Positions 47,301-59,525 of a stretch of 64,000 nucleotides of DNA are shown here, one piece after another. Numbering within the stretch: position 1 is the first letter of the stretch; every line of letters starts with the position of its first letter. The DNA comes from Ampelomyces quisqualis. Lineage: Eukaryota > Ascomycota > Dothideomycetes > Pleosporales > Phaeosphaeriaceae. The translations under genes were made by a program, and so were the position numbers. The DNA lies in the NCBI GenBank assembly GCA_018398575.1, contig JAGTXZ010000020.1, positions 558,001 to 622,000 of the forward strand. Reading direction: 5' to 3'. The notes under the pieces are model-generated. The model made no database searches and had not been told where the DNA came from. It saw only the letters and a program-made list of their open reading frames with translations.

Positions 47301-48100
47301 GCTGTCTAGTTTATGCGCTACCTATAAGAAGAAATAGAAATAGCCTAAGCAGCAATCTTATATACTTAGCAAAAACAATAAGAAGCTATAGATTAAGTAC
47401 GTTAACTAGCACGCTAATATTAGGTTAGAGACAAGGTATAGTTCTTAATAAGAAACGTTAAAACAGTATAGTAAAGCAAAAAGTTAGACTAGCTACAAGT
47501 AAAGTATACTGTAGTAGCTATACTAACACTACTTACAGTTACTTTAGATTTACTAGAAAGCTTTTATAAAATAGTGTACGTTAACCTTGTTAAACTAGCC
47601 TCTAAAGACCTACTCCTAAGCTAAGTCTTTTAAGACTCTAGACTAGGACTAGCGCTAGAACTAAAAGATAAGAACAAAAATCTGCGCAAATAGAAAGTAG
47701 AAGAAATACTCTAAGAGAAAAACGCATAAGGCTGTAATAAGAAACAAGTACTAGTTAAGTAGAAAGAATAGCTTACACTATTATAGCACCTAAAGAAGGA
47801 CTTTTTTAATATAAAAGTACTTTACACATTTAAAGGTAACTAGACAAAGCGTTTATAAGGCAATATTACTTAAGAGATAATAAGTACACAAATTTAGAGC
47901 TATATAGGCTATAGGAAATTTATTTTAGGCTCTAAAGAGGTAACTATCTAGAGACAGCTAGGCTCTTACAGAAAACTCTAAGAAGTTAGCCTAAGAGTAT
48001 AATAAAGACATAATAGCTTAAGCCTAATCTTTAATAAAGAGTAACTTGTTATTATTAAGAGACGCAAAGTAGTAATAGCAGTAATAAAGTAGGCCTAAGA
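44301..48100 (+). pseudogene. pol relic of Gypsy element B
   Basis: Protease region near 44,330-44,600 (ILVDIRCKCYSAINAALADR). A LPKKQIL...FIDVFNKR linker at about 44,825-44,890 has the usual form ahead of RT. RT lies at about 45,040-45,620 with IAYLDNVLIYSS (YLDD to YLDN), then FLRFTNFYRDFM. RNase H is at about 45,860-46,240 (VEVDSSKSALRRCLLQ, IDYKNLEYFTTTQLL). Integrase is at about 46,520-47,320 with DFIVNLLQAYK, VITNRLFKYVQ and QLLSTAHYS. Stops are RIP-derived. Residual similarity shows the complete domain order, so this was a full-length element when it inserted. Confidence 0.85.
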
Positions 48101-48249
48101 GGCTGTTACTAAAGCCTGTAGGTAAGGCTGCGCATAGCTTAAAGTAAAAAGAGATAAAGGCAGTAGTAAGAGCAGCGTAGAAGACGGCCTTACGTAATCT
48201 TTAGTTAGTAAACTTATAAATAGAAGGCAGGCTAGCTGCTACTTACGTT

Positions 48250-48907
48250 TTAGTTAGCTATAATCTTGCGCTGTAACGCTATTATCTCCTATATACCTTA
48301 GCCTAATATATTTAGAGCAGAAACTAGGTTGTTTACCTAGTTCCTGCAGCTAGGCGTTGCAACAATAAGGGATAATAATAGGGTATTAGAAGTAAAGCTA
48401 AAGGCTAAGGCTATTACGCTACTATTCTAAGTAAGCTAGTAAGCTGCCTTAAAGTTAAGCTTAGTATTATAGAACTATAGTAAGTTAGAAGAATAGTTAC
48501 AGAACAGGTATAGCTAAGAAACTACTTACAGCCTTTAAGTACGTAGAGGCGCGCGTACTAGCCTTTTTAACGTATACTTTTATATTCTTACTGTTAGTAA
48601 TAAGCTTATAGGCCTTAAGGGCTGCGCAAAGAGCTAGATATGTAGAAAGCTAGCCTGTAAACAACTTATAACAGCATTTTGCTATATAATAGAAGCTATA
48701 CTTCTTACTACTATTTAATATACAGTTAATACAGCTATAAACTGCGCACTTCTTAATATATAACAAGTAGTTAAACTGCATACGCTTTGGCGTTGCAGCC
48801 TTATTATTAGAGTTACTAGTTACTTTATAACTGCTTGTATAACAATAGCGCCTTAAGGGCGTAATAGAGTTAGAGAAAAGGCGCTTAGAGCGCGTAAGAG
48901 ATAACAT
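48250..48907 (-). pseudogene. Antisense accessory ORF of Gypsy B: Cys-rich plus helical
   Basis: Minus-strand ATG at 48,907 opens an 85-codon frame without any stop, rare in this block, and continues through TAG codons to about 48,250. A basic Ser/Arg/Thr N-terminus (MLSLTRSKRLFSNSITPLRR) is followed by IKKCAVYSCINCILNSSKK, a Cys cluster with further Cys or Tyr-from-Cys positions. After it come LSTYLALCAALKAYK and a Gln/Leu-rich helical tail. Like the ORF in Gypsy C it lies antisense between integrase and 3' LTR and begins its cluster with Lys-Lys-Cys. Homology between the two is likely but not shown. Confidence 0.6.
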
Positions 48908-49202
48908 TAGAAAGCAATTAACAAGTTAATTGTTAGAAGAGTAGGTGCAGTTAGTGTGCAGTCTAGGCGCAGTCTAAAGGTAAAGAAAGAGACTAAAGAA
49001 GGATAGTATTAGTAGTGCAAAAACTAGAATAGAGCTAGCTAAGCGCTAATAACAAAATTACAGTAGGCGTATAGACGCACGCGCACAGTAGGCAGCTAGG
49101 CAATAAGTAGCGCTAGAATAACCTTAGCCTATCTTTATAACGCAATTGCTATATTATAACAATATAGGCTCTTATATTAAGAAGAGGGTAAGTAAAGAGG
49201 TA

Positions 49203-49389
49203 TGTAATAGGCTAGGCTTTGCCTAGCTCTTTGCCTTCTTAGAAAGAGCTTAGTCTAGCCTTACTACCTCTTTATAGACTAGCACGCACAAAGGGTATAT
49301 AAACCTCTTCTATAACTAGTAAAAAAGCTTAAGAAATACAACTCTTTCTAGCACCTTATTGTTCTATCTTTGCGAGCTAGCCTATAACA
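49203..49389 (+). repeat. 3' LTR of Gypsy element B
   Basis: Starts TGTAATAGGCTAGGC, ends CCTATAACA, followed by target duplication CCTAG. Confidence 0.92.
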
Positions 49390-49394
49390 CCTAG

Positions 49395-50060
49395 AACCTT
49401 TAGAGCTCTGCAGAAGAACTTTAGAACTTTCTAGACAACTAATTTAGTAATAAGCTATACAACAAAAGATTATAAAGAAAACTCTAAATAATCTAATAGA
49501 ATAAATCTTCTCTCTAGAACTTTAACGCAGAGTTTATAAGGCTAGCCTACAACGCAAGCAAGAAAGATAATAAAGTAAACCTAAAAATAAAGTACTTAAG
49601 CGCTATCTAGCTAGACCTACAAGACAGGATAATCTCTATAGAAACTAAACCTAAATAAGAAATCTACAACCTTATAGACAGAGTAGCAATTATTAAAGAA
49701 AACTTATATAGGGCAAAACTTAGTAGTAAGTATACTAAAAGACAGAACGTTAGGAAACTTATAGATTAGGAACCTACAAGAGGACATTCTAGGAGAACTA
49801 AGAAAAAATCTTCTAAAGAGAAGAAAGCTAAGTAGGCTACTGCAGAAGAGCAGTCTTACTAGAGACAAAATAACTTATGCCTTTACTATAGCAAGTTAGG
49901 ACACTACACTAGCAAATATAAACTGTCCTTACTTTTAAAACCTGCTAAAGCTGTAGTAGCTAAGGCATAGAGTAAGGAAGAAGAAAACGCGTTAAAAGAC
50001 ACTCTAAGCTTAGAAAATAAGTAACTCTTGTCTAAAGGCGCAAACAAGAGTATAGTAACA
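49395..50060 (+). pseudogene. gag relic of Gypsy A, 3' part
   Basis: Continuation after nested element B. Zinc knuckle at about 49,870-49,920 reads NNLCLYYSKLGHYTSKYK, that is CX2CX4HX4C with two Cys turned to Tyr. A basic linker (RRTKKKSSKEKKAK-like, about 49,790-49,830) precedes it. Confidence 0.78.
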
Positions 50061-53000
50061 TAACACTAAAAGAGGATAAGAGATTTTAATAATTCTAGAG
50101 AAAATAGCTAGATAGAAAACCTATTACTGTACACACTATTGTTAATAAAATAATAGTTGCTTCTATAATAATTAACACTAAGTGTCTTACTTACGCTATA
50201 ACCTTAACTAAGTTTATCTATAAGAATAAGTTAGAGCGTAAGTTAATAGCTCTAAGAGAAATTATTAGGATTGCTAGAGCCTAGTCTTAGATAAAAACAG
50301 CTGTCTAGATAAGAGTTAATATTAATAGGCACAAGAAGACGCTGTAGGCCTATAAACTAGACAGAGATAAAGAATACAACCTAGTTCTAGGTTAACTATA
50401 AATAAACTAGCATAATGTTACTATTACACTAGCAAAGAAATTAATATACATCTACTCTACCTAGACGCAAGTTAGAAGTTAGAAAAGAAAGAAACTTCTT
50501 TTACTACAGAGTATTACAGCAGCTGTATACTCTGCCTAGCTATAATAGAGCTAGAAGGACAAATCTATCTGCCTTTACGCTGCGTTAATAGCAGACATCT
50601 AGAAGGCTTTAAAAACTAAGCTCTAAGTAAACTCTAGGTTAGTGCTCTTAGATTACTTAAAAGAGAAATACAAAACCTTCCTACGCAAGAAAGTAGACTA
50701 ACTTCCTCTAGTAAGAGGACCTACTATTAATTATTCTATTAAGCTAGTAGAAAAAGATAGAAAGACTATAGAGGTGCTGTAGGGCCTACTATACAGTATG
50801 TTAAGGAAGAAACTCCTTATGCTCTAAAAAGAGCTTACTTCTTACTTAGACTGTAGCTTTATACAGGTAAGCTAGTTAAGCGCCTCTACACTAGTCTTAT
50901 TTATAAAGAAGCTAGAAGAAGGCCTGCAGTTTTGTGTAGACTACTAGGCCCTTAACGTAATTACAAGAAAGGACTAATACCTACTTTTACTTATCTAAGA
51001 GACTTTAGCCTAGATTGCTAAAGCTAAATAGTTTACTAAAGTAGATATTATTTAAGCTTTCTATAAGATTAGGATTGCTAAAGAAGACAAATAGAAGACA
51101 GCTTTCTAAACGCACTTTAGCCTCTATAAGTAGCTTGTAACATTCTTTAGACTTATAAACGCTCTAAGCACATTCTAGAGATACATTAATTAAACACTAA
51201 GAAAATACTTAGATAATTTCTATTTAGCCTATATAGACAACGTGTTAATATACATAAGTAGGTTTAAGGCAGACTACAAGAAAAAGGCAAAGCTAGTAAT
51301 CTAGAAACTTAGAGTAGTAGAGTTACACCTTAATGTAAGAAAAAGCAAGTTTAGCGTAAAGAAGACTAAATACCTTAGATTTATTATTAAGGCTAAGGAA
51401 GGAATAAGTATAGACTCTAAGAAAGTAGCTGCTATACGTTTCTAGAAGCCTTCTAAGATAGTTAAAGGAGTCTAGAGCTTTGTTAGCTTTGCTAACTTCT
51501 ACTAATAGTTTATAAAAGACTTCTTAGAGCTAGCTACTCTACTAACTAGGCTAACTAGAAAAGGCGTAGCCTTCTACTAAGGCCTTAAATAATAGATGTC
51601 CTTTAATAAGCTAAAGAAAGCTTTTATAGCAGAACTATCTCTAGTAAGCTTTAATGTAGAGCTAGAGATAGTAGTAGAATACAACGCCTTAGAATAGTTA
51701 ACTAGAGAAGTACTGTCTTAATACAGCAGAAACAGACGCCTCTAGGCTATAGCTTACTACTTAGTAAAGAATACAGTAGCAGAAGCTAACTATACTATCT
51801 ATAATAAGGAGCTGTTAGCTATAGTTAAGTGCCTAGAGTAGTAGAGAACTAAACTTTAGAAAGTAAAGCATTTTACTATACTTACAGACTATAAGAACCT
51901 AGAATACTTTACTACTATACAACTACTAATAGAAAGATACGTCTGCTAGGTAGAGTTCTTTAGTATATTTAATATTAGATTCTAATACTACTTAAGAAAC
52001 GTTAACAGTAGAGCAGATACTCTTTCTAGAAAAGAATAAGATCTTCTCTAAGAAAGAGCAGACGCATAAGTATAGTCCTAGACTTTCTAATTGTTTACTC
52101 TTACTACAAAAACTAAAAATAAAGAAGACCTAGTACTTACTACTTTCTTTGCAGCTTAGCAGAGGAATATACTATAACAAAAGAAGGAAGAAATAAAGTA
52201 GCTCTAAAACGTGCTTACAGACAAAGATACTACGTTAACTACTTCTCTTGCAGCTTAATAGAGAAATGCACTATAACAAAAGAAAGAGAAAATAGAGTAG
52301 CTCTAAAACGTACTTGTAGACAAAAATACTGCGTTAACTACTTCTCTTACAACTTAGTAGAGAAATATACTACTACAGAAAGAGAAAGAAATAGAGTAGC
52401 TCTAAAATAGGCTTATAGACAAAGACGCTGTGTTAAGAGAAAGAAACGTTGCCTACAACTAAGGTGCTAGAAAGCTTTCTATAGCAAGAAACGCTCTAGA
52501 TACTACTAAAGGAACTGTAGTACTATGCAAGACTACGCCTAAGCAAAGTCCTTATACAAGTAAACGCTCTAAGAGACTAATAAAGCCTACTATTAAGAAA
52601 TTATAAGAATAGGCTGTCTGTATAGATAAAACCTACTAATTAGTAGTTAACGCTGTTAGGATAGGACAGCAAAAATTCTCTCTCTATCTAAGCCTAAAAG
52701 TTTCTCTAGTAGAGTATAGCTTAGATAACTTAAGACGCCTACTTTATAGAAAGTGTAAATAAGTGCTAGAATGCGCAAACTTATAAACCTACATTATCTT
52801 AGAAGTATATAATTCTCTAATTACTAGGCACCTAAGCAAAGAAAATACATACGTAATATTAGCAAGAAATTACTTCTAGCCTAAAATGTTTTTAAGTATT
52901 TAGCAGTTTGTCTAGAACTGCGCAGTGTATAGTAGGATAAAGCTCTAGAAAGAACTTAAATAAGAACTACTACGCCTACTTCTGCTCTTAGTCTAAATAT

Positions 53001-54355
53001 AGAAGGAATTGTTAGTAGACTTTATTATAGGCCTTCTCCTAAGCTATAGAATGTTACACCTTATAGTAGTTACTAACTAGCTAAGTAAAAATATAGTGCT
53101 TATATCTATTCTAGACCTAGAAGTTCTTACTATAGTTAAGGCATTTATTAAACAGGTAGTTACGTACTACTAGCTTTTGAACGCTATAGTGTCTAACAAA
53201 GAGTTATAATTTGTAAGTAAATTTTAGTTATTACTTTGTAATAAGCTTAATATATAAAGAAGAGTCTTAACAGCATACTACCTTTAGATAGATAGCGCTA
53301 CAGAGTAAATAAATAGCATAGTAGAAGCCTACTTAAGAGCTTTTATAAACTAGGACTAGTTAAACTAGGCTGCTCTATACCTACTTGCACAAATTGCAAT
53401 AGCTAGATAAAATACAGCGTTTACAAGTGTTAGCCTATTCTTTCTCTAGCACAGGTACAACATAGACTCTATTTAGTTAGACCTAGAATAGACTGTAGAA
53501 AACTAGCACTAGTCTAGTAATAATAAAAGAGCTACTACTAAAGCAATAGTAACTAAGATAAAAAAAACAATAAACTATATATAAGCAAAGATAGCAGAAG
53601 CGCAGCAAGAATAAGAACGCTAGGCTAATTACTATAGATAGAAAGCTCTAGAGCTCTATGTAAAAAACAAAGTATAGCTCTAGTACAGTTACTCTATATC
53701 TAACAAAAGACTTTTAAAAAAACTAGATTAGAAGAATAGGAAGTACATAGTAACAAAGGTTATCTTCTCCTACGTTGTAGAACTAAGTGTACCTTCTAGA
53801 GTGCACCTAAGATTCTATATTAACTGCTTCTAGCTTAATGCAAGAAATCTGCTTCTGCACTAGAAGTCTAATAACTAGCAACTAGAAGCAATAGTAGTAA
53901 GCAAAGATAAAGCTAATAACAAGTACCTTATTAACTATATTCTTATAGAATAATAGAAGAAGAAAGGGCAGAGTATATAGCTATAATACTTAGTAAAATA
54001 AGTAAGATACGCAGAACTAATATAGAAACTGCAAGCAAATATTACTAATACTATAGCTCTTACTAAGTAGATAAACAATATAGAGATATAACAAGACTTA
54101 AATAGGCTGTTAGTAGAGCAACTACCTACTCTAACTACTAAATAAAATATATTAGTAGAGAGAGAGAGTAGAAAGGAGAGCTAAGAGTGCGTATAGTAGT
54201 GCTAGAAGGAATAACAGTGTTATATACAAGAGAGATTAGTAAAAAAAAAGAACAAACTTAGGACAAGTATAATAAGAACCTAAGGTATAGAAAATAATAT
54301 AGTAGCGCACTTAGTTGCGTTTAGGAACAATGCCTAACGCTAAGAAGTAACTAAT
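50061..54355 (+). pseudogene. pol relic of Gypsy element A
   Basis: Reverse transcriptase at about 50,890-51,330: LVLFIKKLEEGLQFCVDY, then AYIDNVLIYIS (YLDD to YIDN). SFVSFANFY at about 51,480 and RNase H at about 51,600-52,040 (YNALEQLTREVLS, ILTDYKNLEYFTT) follow. A three-fold 99-bp in-frame repeat separates RNase H from integrase. Integrase runs at about 52,790-53,470: VYNSLITRHLSKEN, VDFIIGLLLS, AIVSNKELQFVSKF and VLTAYYLQIDSATE. A basic C-terminal domain extends to about 53,900 with IVTKVIFSYVVELSVPS. All frames carry RIP stops. Confidence 0.85.
52139..52436 (+). repeat. 99-bp (33-codon) in-frame tandem repeat in Gypsy A pol
   Basis: Units carry GCTTAGCAGAGGAATATAC at 52,154 and variants at 52,253 and 52,352, exact 99-bp spacing, so the reading frame is kept. 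Each unit is rich in Lys, Glu, Asp and Thr and would form a flexible or helical linker between RNase H and integrase. Confidence 0.88.
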
Positions 54356-56188
54356 AGGGGAAATGTAAGGATACTGTAATAGATAGAGCCTAAGACTAAG
54401 AGCTTTAGTAAAAGGCAGAGAAGAAAGAAGATACCTATATCTATTCTATTAGCTAACCTGCAACTGCCTTAACTAGTTAACAGTAAGGATATAACTAGTA
54501 GTTAACTGTCCTTAGAAACTAGACATAAAGAACCTAAATACTAATACTTAAGAACTAACGCAATAGTTCTACTAACTACCTAGAATAACCTAAGAATAGA
54601 GAAGAAAGAGTCTAAAAGCTTAGCGTTAACAGATTAATAGCTAAAAGAATGTAAGAGAAAGAGCCTAGATTAACTCTAGAGATCTAGCTACTTAAGCTAG
54701 GCAATAGTTAGTTAAGACACAGCGTAACATAAATCTTTAGAAAGTCTAGGAAAACCTAAGAAAGAGGTATAGGATTCTAATACTTAGACTGCGCTAGACT
54801 ACAAGAACTAGCAAGAATAATAACGTCTGTAATAGAAGTAGAGCTATAAGAACTTATAAGCCTAAGATATAGAACGCAACATCTATTCTAATATATAAGT
54901 AGTATTAAAGAATACAAGACTAGTTTTATAGAGTCTAGGCTTAGTAATAAGACAAAGGCAAAGACTATAATAGAAAGTCTATTACTACAGAAATTACCTA
55001 CAGGCGCTATATAGAAACTATAGCAAGAACACTATACACTAGAGCCTACCTTCTTACTGTTAAAAGGCATAATAGTTACTATTACTAAATAATTAGTCTT
55101 AGCCTACACTTTTGCATTATATGTAGGCTTCTTGTAGATGTTAGACTCTATTATATTAAAGTAATAGAGTAGCCTATTAGTAGTGTAGAAGGTGTTGCTA
55201 ACGTAAAAAACTTAAAAGCTTACGCTAGAGATCTGTATATTATACTCTTTAGCCTAATTAAATATTAGTAGAATGTATATAACGCCTTAGAAAAACAAAC
55301 TCTAATAGAAGAAAAACAAATTAGAAAGAACTTATATTAGTGTAGAGCTGCTGTACGCTAGCGCTAATATTATTAAGCTTATAAATAATAGTGTCCTGCT
55401 TAACAAAGAGCTGCTAGAGAAGCTAGTAGATGTCTACTAGGATATTAACTTTGTTAACTTTGCGCGTTAGACTCTAGTAGCTAGACTTGTTAATACTACA
55501 AGACTTTGCTTAAGTAGCTCTAAGCTTATTAATAAAGTTAGACTAAAGACTAGTAATTATATACTGCGTTAATAGCTGCTTAACCTTAGAATTGCAAGCA
55601 AGCGCGTTACAAAGCAAAATAACTACAATCTTAAAGTAATTATTAATCTAGAAAGTAATTAGAATTAACTAGAATAGTAAAAGAATATAGTAGTTAACTT
55701 ATAGGCCTGTACATAATATAAGCGTTCTTGCACTAAGAGTAAGTACTCTTACTGTAAGTAATCTTACACTTAGACTTGTTACTCTTAAGCTAAGTAATAG
55801 CACAGCCTAAATAACATAGTAGGTTAAGCTTAGCCCTAATAATAATATCTAGTCTATTCTATTACTAGTTAGTAATATGCCTAGACTTAGCTTAGCGCCT
55901 TAGATGTAAAACTTATAATAAGAGAGTTAGCAGCATAACACTTAGCTAGAGAACTATAAAGAGTGCGTAGACTTAGCATCTTTGCAAGTAGTAGTATAGG
56001 CGTAGAAGATGCGTAGGTTAATAAGAAAGGTAACGCGTAAGTAAGTGTGCAAAAGGCAAGGCTAGTACAGTATATAGTACTACCTAAAAAGAGAAGTAAA
56101 GGTGTAGAATAATAGATCTAAGTAGAGTAATTTTTATTTTAATAGTTGCGCAGGTCTAAGCGCACCTAGCGCTAGAGTAAGAGAATTA
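54356..56188 (+). pseudogene. Extra 3' coding region of Gypsy A, Cys-rich
   Basis: 1.8 kb between the integrase region and the 3' LTR, larger than usual for Ty3 elements. About 55,690-55,760 reads on the plus strand YKRSCTKSKYSYCKQSYTQT, with several Cys and Tyr-from-Cys codons, suggesting a zinc-binding segment. About 55,310-55,600 is helical, with VELLYASANIIKLINNSVLL. It is a possible accessory gene; no family is recognised and the boundaries are uncertain. Confidence 0.4.
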
Positions 56189-56406
56189 TGTAATAGGCTA
56201 CTACTTAGTTAGTCTTTAGTTATAGAAAAACCTTAGCTTTCTAAACTAGAACACTAAAAACGCTCTAGACTAGAACACTAAAAACGTTTTAGACTAGAAC
56301 ACTAAAATCCTCTAGACTATAAAAAACCCTTTAGGTAGCAATTAGAATAGGACACAAATTTACGTCTTTATTTCCTAGCATCTACTCTTAGAGTCTGCCT
56401 CTTATA
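56189..56406 (+). repeat. 3' LTR of Gypsy element A
   Basis: Starts TGTAATAGGCTACTACTTAG, ends CCTCTTATA, followed by target duplication ACTAC. Confidence 0.93.
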
Positions 56407-56411
56407 ACTAC

Positions 56412-57699
56412 TATCTTTAAGCCTTAACTCTAGGGTTAAAATAGACATATAACTAACTACTACACTAGCCTAACTAAAAAGTTACCTAATAAGATAGCTT
56501 AGAGATTAAATACTATATACTTTTAAATCTGTAGCCTTACTTGCTTGTTAACAAGAGAAATCTAGACGTAGTAGTAGTATAAGTATAATAAGCTAATATA
56601 AACTAAAAACCTATAAGACTAACACACAGAAAACGTTAGTAGTTAAAAGAGAACTGCTATTAGACTTAAGGCTATTATATTATAGAAAGATGCCTTACTA
56701 TATATTAATAAGTAGTTCTAACTATTATAAAGTTGTAACTCTTTTTATCTAGTGTAGACCTATTTAGGTTACTACTATAGAAGAAAGAAAAACGTTAAGT
56801 AAAGAAAAGTGTGTTACTAGAAAATAAGACTATACTAAAGAAAGTAAAAGTTATCTTAGTAACGTAACTACTTACTAATAATAGAAAGACACTATATAGT
56901 ATAGTAATAATACTATAGCTTAATGCACGCAGGTATGTGTACGCCTAAATACTACTAGACGCTTAGATAGAAGTATAGAATACTCTACTATTATTAGTTT
57001 AATTGTATATTAGCTTAACACTATATAAAGAAGCTGCCTGCTATATAAGTACTGTTACAGCCTGCTAAGAACAGTAGCTAATAGTAGGCGCCTAGATGCT
57101 AGACATGTATAGTAACTTGCAGACCTACGTAATAAGGCAAAGATAACTAGAAATTACTAGTGCTTATATATTAAACTACCTAAATAGATAAGTTTTTAAG
57201 CCTAGCAAACTGCTTAAAGACTTTGTTTACTTACTATAAGACTTAAAGAACGTAAGTACACTTGTAAAACAGCTATACTAGCTAACTAAAGATAGCCTAA
57301 ATCTACTAGATTTCTAAACTCTAGTCTTGCAGCAGTAATAGCACAGTTATTCTATAATAACAGAAAATAGAGTATTACTACAATAACTAAGAATTAAGAG
57401 AAGTTTAATAAACTAAGTGCAAATATAGTAGCACTAATAGGCTTAGTTATATTTAACGCAATAAGAGAATTTAATAATAATAGCACTAGGAAAACTATAC
57501 TCTTCTATAGACACACTATAGAGAGTATATTACAAGTTCTACACATAGTATTAGCTAACAGAAAGCAGACTACTTTAATACTATTTATAAGAAATAGAAG
57601 AACTTAGAAGGCATTTAACAGATTCTTATATAGAATAATATATAACAGAATATTACTATATACATAAACTAACAAGAGAATAACAAGGCTAACGTTTTA
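56412..57699. other. Unassigned sequence between Gypsy A and repeat U
   Basis: AT-rich and RIP-mutated. The plus-strand frame at about 57,590-57,690 (LEGIQQILIQNNIQQNITIY) runs into repeat U in the same frame, so part of this may be the 5' portion of U, absent from copy 1. No family recognised. Confidence 0.4.
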
Positions 57700-58943
57700 G
57701 TGCTAAAGAATACCTATAACAATAATATAGATAATATCCTAGCTAACTACATAGAAGAGGAGTAAGATTACTATAATACGCCTATAGACAATTATAATAA
57801 TAAAGAAAAGGAGAAGGCAAACTACTTAATAGAAAAGAATATAGAAGAGAATATTAGAGAGAAAGAAAAAGTTCTATACAGAGACACTAACAATATAAGT
57901 AAGTCTAAACATAATATAACATGTAATAACTTATATAGAGTGCTGTCTATATACGTGTGTATAAAGTATTAGGTAAAGTAAAAGATATTTTGCTAAAAGA
58001 GTACATATATGCAGATAAACTTGTACTAGAATACTTTTATAAGGTAGATAAACAGCTGTAGTTTAAGAACTATAGAAGTAGCTAGAGTATTATAGTAAAA
58101 GACACATAAGAAGAATTTTTAACGTAAGCCTATAATATTATAATTAAAGGTAACATACTTAATATAATTGCTTTAACTAAAGAAAAATAGCAACTAAAAC
58201 TAGATAAGTATAATAGGTTAGTATAATATTACAAAGAAGAAATAAACTGTTATTAAGTAGTTATAAATAGCAGGTGTAGTAAATATTACAATAACTTAAT
58301 ATGCTTTTGCTAGTATAACGCATAGATACTGTTAAGTTAGCCTTAATATAACGCAATAGTGTAGACTACTATAGCAGATAGTATAGCACTAGCAGATATA
58401 GTATATAATTCTAATATAACTAACTAGCAAGATAGTTACTACTCTGTAAGTAGTAGTAGTAGTTACAGCTATCTATATATAAAGCGCGTTATGTACTTAC
58501 TAACCTATGCCCTATAGAACGTTAAGCCTAGTAGCTGCGTCTAGGCTAGTTTCTTTTTAAAAGAGCATAATTTAACTATACTATACTTAATTAAAAAGCC
58601 TATATAACTAGACAAGAAAGACTAGCTTAGTTAGCCTACGCTATAAGAGTGTAAAGACACAAGTAGCTAGCTGCAGTATACAGTTCTACTAGTGCTATAG
58701 TACTTAATAGTTCTTAACTGTTAAATCTAGTAACACTAGCAACACTAGTAATACTAGCAACACTAGTAATATAGGTAACACAGGTAATATAGATAACTTA
58801 CTATTAGGTTGCTGTTAGGTTGCTAGCAACTAGAAGTAAGTAGAGTAACTTTAGCAAATTATTTAGTAAACAGTATTACTGTTAGGCAGCCGCAGGTCGC
58901 CGCAACTAGGCTAACTAGACAAATCTTAATTTTTCCTAACGTT
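57700..58943 (+). repeat. Repeat U, copy 2
   Basis: Collinear with 12,009-13,252, more heavily RIP-mutated at most variable sites. It ends TTTTTCCTAACGTT like copy 1, then switches to the hAT-H3 fragment. CTAACGTT also occurs at 57,689-57,696, just before the shared region. Confidence 0.8.
58731..58795. repeat. 9-bp minisatellite in repeat U copy 2
   Basis: Diverged AACACTAGY/AATACTAGC units, counterpart of 13,041-13,110. Confidence 0.8.
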
Positions 58944-59525
58944 ACTTCTAAAAATCAGCTGTTAGAGCAGTTTAAGAGGCTGCTAAGGCCTATATAGTTA
59001 GTTTTTTTAAGAGTTTATTTCTTAACCCTATTTTTTTAACAAATTTCTAACTAAATATAGATATAAATATAAATGCAATTTACGCAAAAAGAGTTACTAT
59101 ATAGGCAAAGAATATTAGACTTACGCTTAAGTACTATTAGAAGTTTAGCTCTTATTAGGCAATTATATAGGAGATCTAAAATCCTTTACTTTTATATAGA
59201 TTAGAAATAAAGACCTAATTTCCTCTTTATTGTAATAAAAATTTGTGATTACTATACTATTTTTGATATCCCTAGCATAGTTTTTGCCTTTGTAAAATTA
59301 ACTATATATTTAGAAACCTAATTTTATAAGATTAGTAGATATATACTTTAAATTTTATTTAATTACGCAAAACTTATGCAACCTAACCTTAACCTGCAAT
59401 TAATACCTCTAACCTAACTTCTACCTACTTTTAGCGTTAATTAAATAGGTAAGAGTTAGGTTAGGTATAGAGTCTTACGTAAAGGTACTCTACTCTAACC
59501 CAACCCCTATCTATTTACTGCTGTA
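58944..59525 (+). mobile_element. Truncated second copy of the H3-carrying hAT end
   Basis: Matches 19,882-20,463. It starts mid-exon 2 of H3 (FQKSAVRAVQ with stops), keeps intron 2 (GTTTAT donor, RIP-mutated; ATATAG acceptor) and exon 3 (NINAIYAKRVTI), and continues through the subterminal repeats to CTATTTACTGCTGTA. The transposase side is missing. Compared with the longer copy it shows CCA to CTA, CCG to CTG and TGA to TAA changes, so it has received more RIP. Confidence 0.88.

Larger units (their letters stand above)
42854..49389 (+). mobile_element. Ty3/Gypsy element B, nested in element A
   Basis: 187-bp LTRs at 42,854-43,040 and 49,203-49,389 and a perfect target duplication CCTAG (42,849-42,853 and 49,390-49,394). 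6.5 kb with gag, protease, RT, RNase H, integrase and an antisense ORF before the 3' LTR. Confidence 0.93.
42015..56406 (+). mobile_element. Ty3/Gypsy element A, with element B nested in its gag
   Basis: 218-bp LTRs at 42,015-42,232 and 56,189-56,406 and a perfect 5-bp target duplication ACTAC (42,010-42,014 and 56,407-56,411). Removing nested element B leaves about 7.85 kb. gag, pol with an in-frame 33-residue tandem repeat, and an extra 3' coding region follow in the plus direction. Confidence 0.93.
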
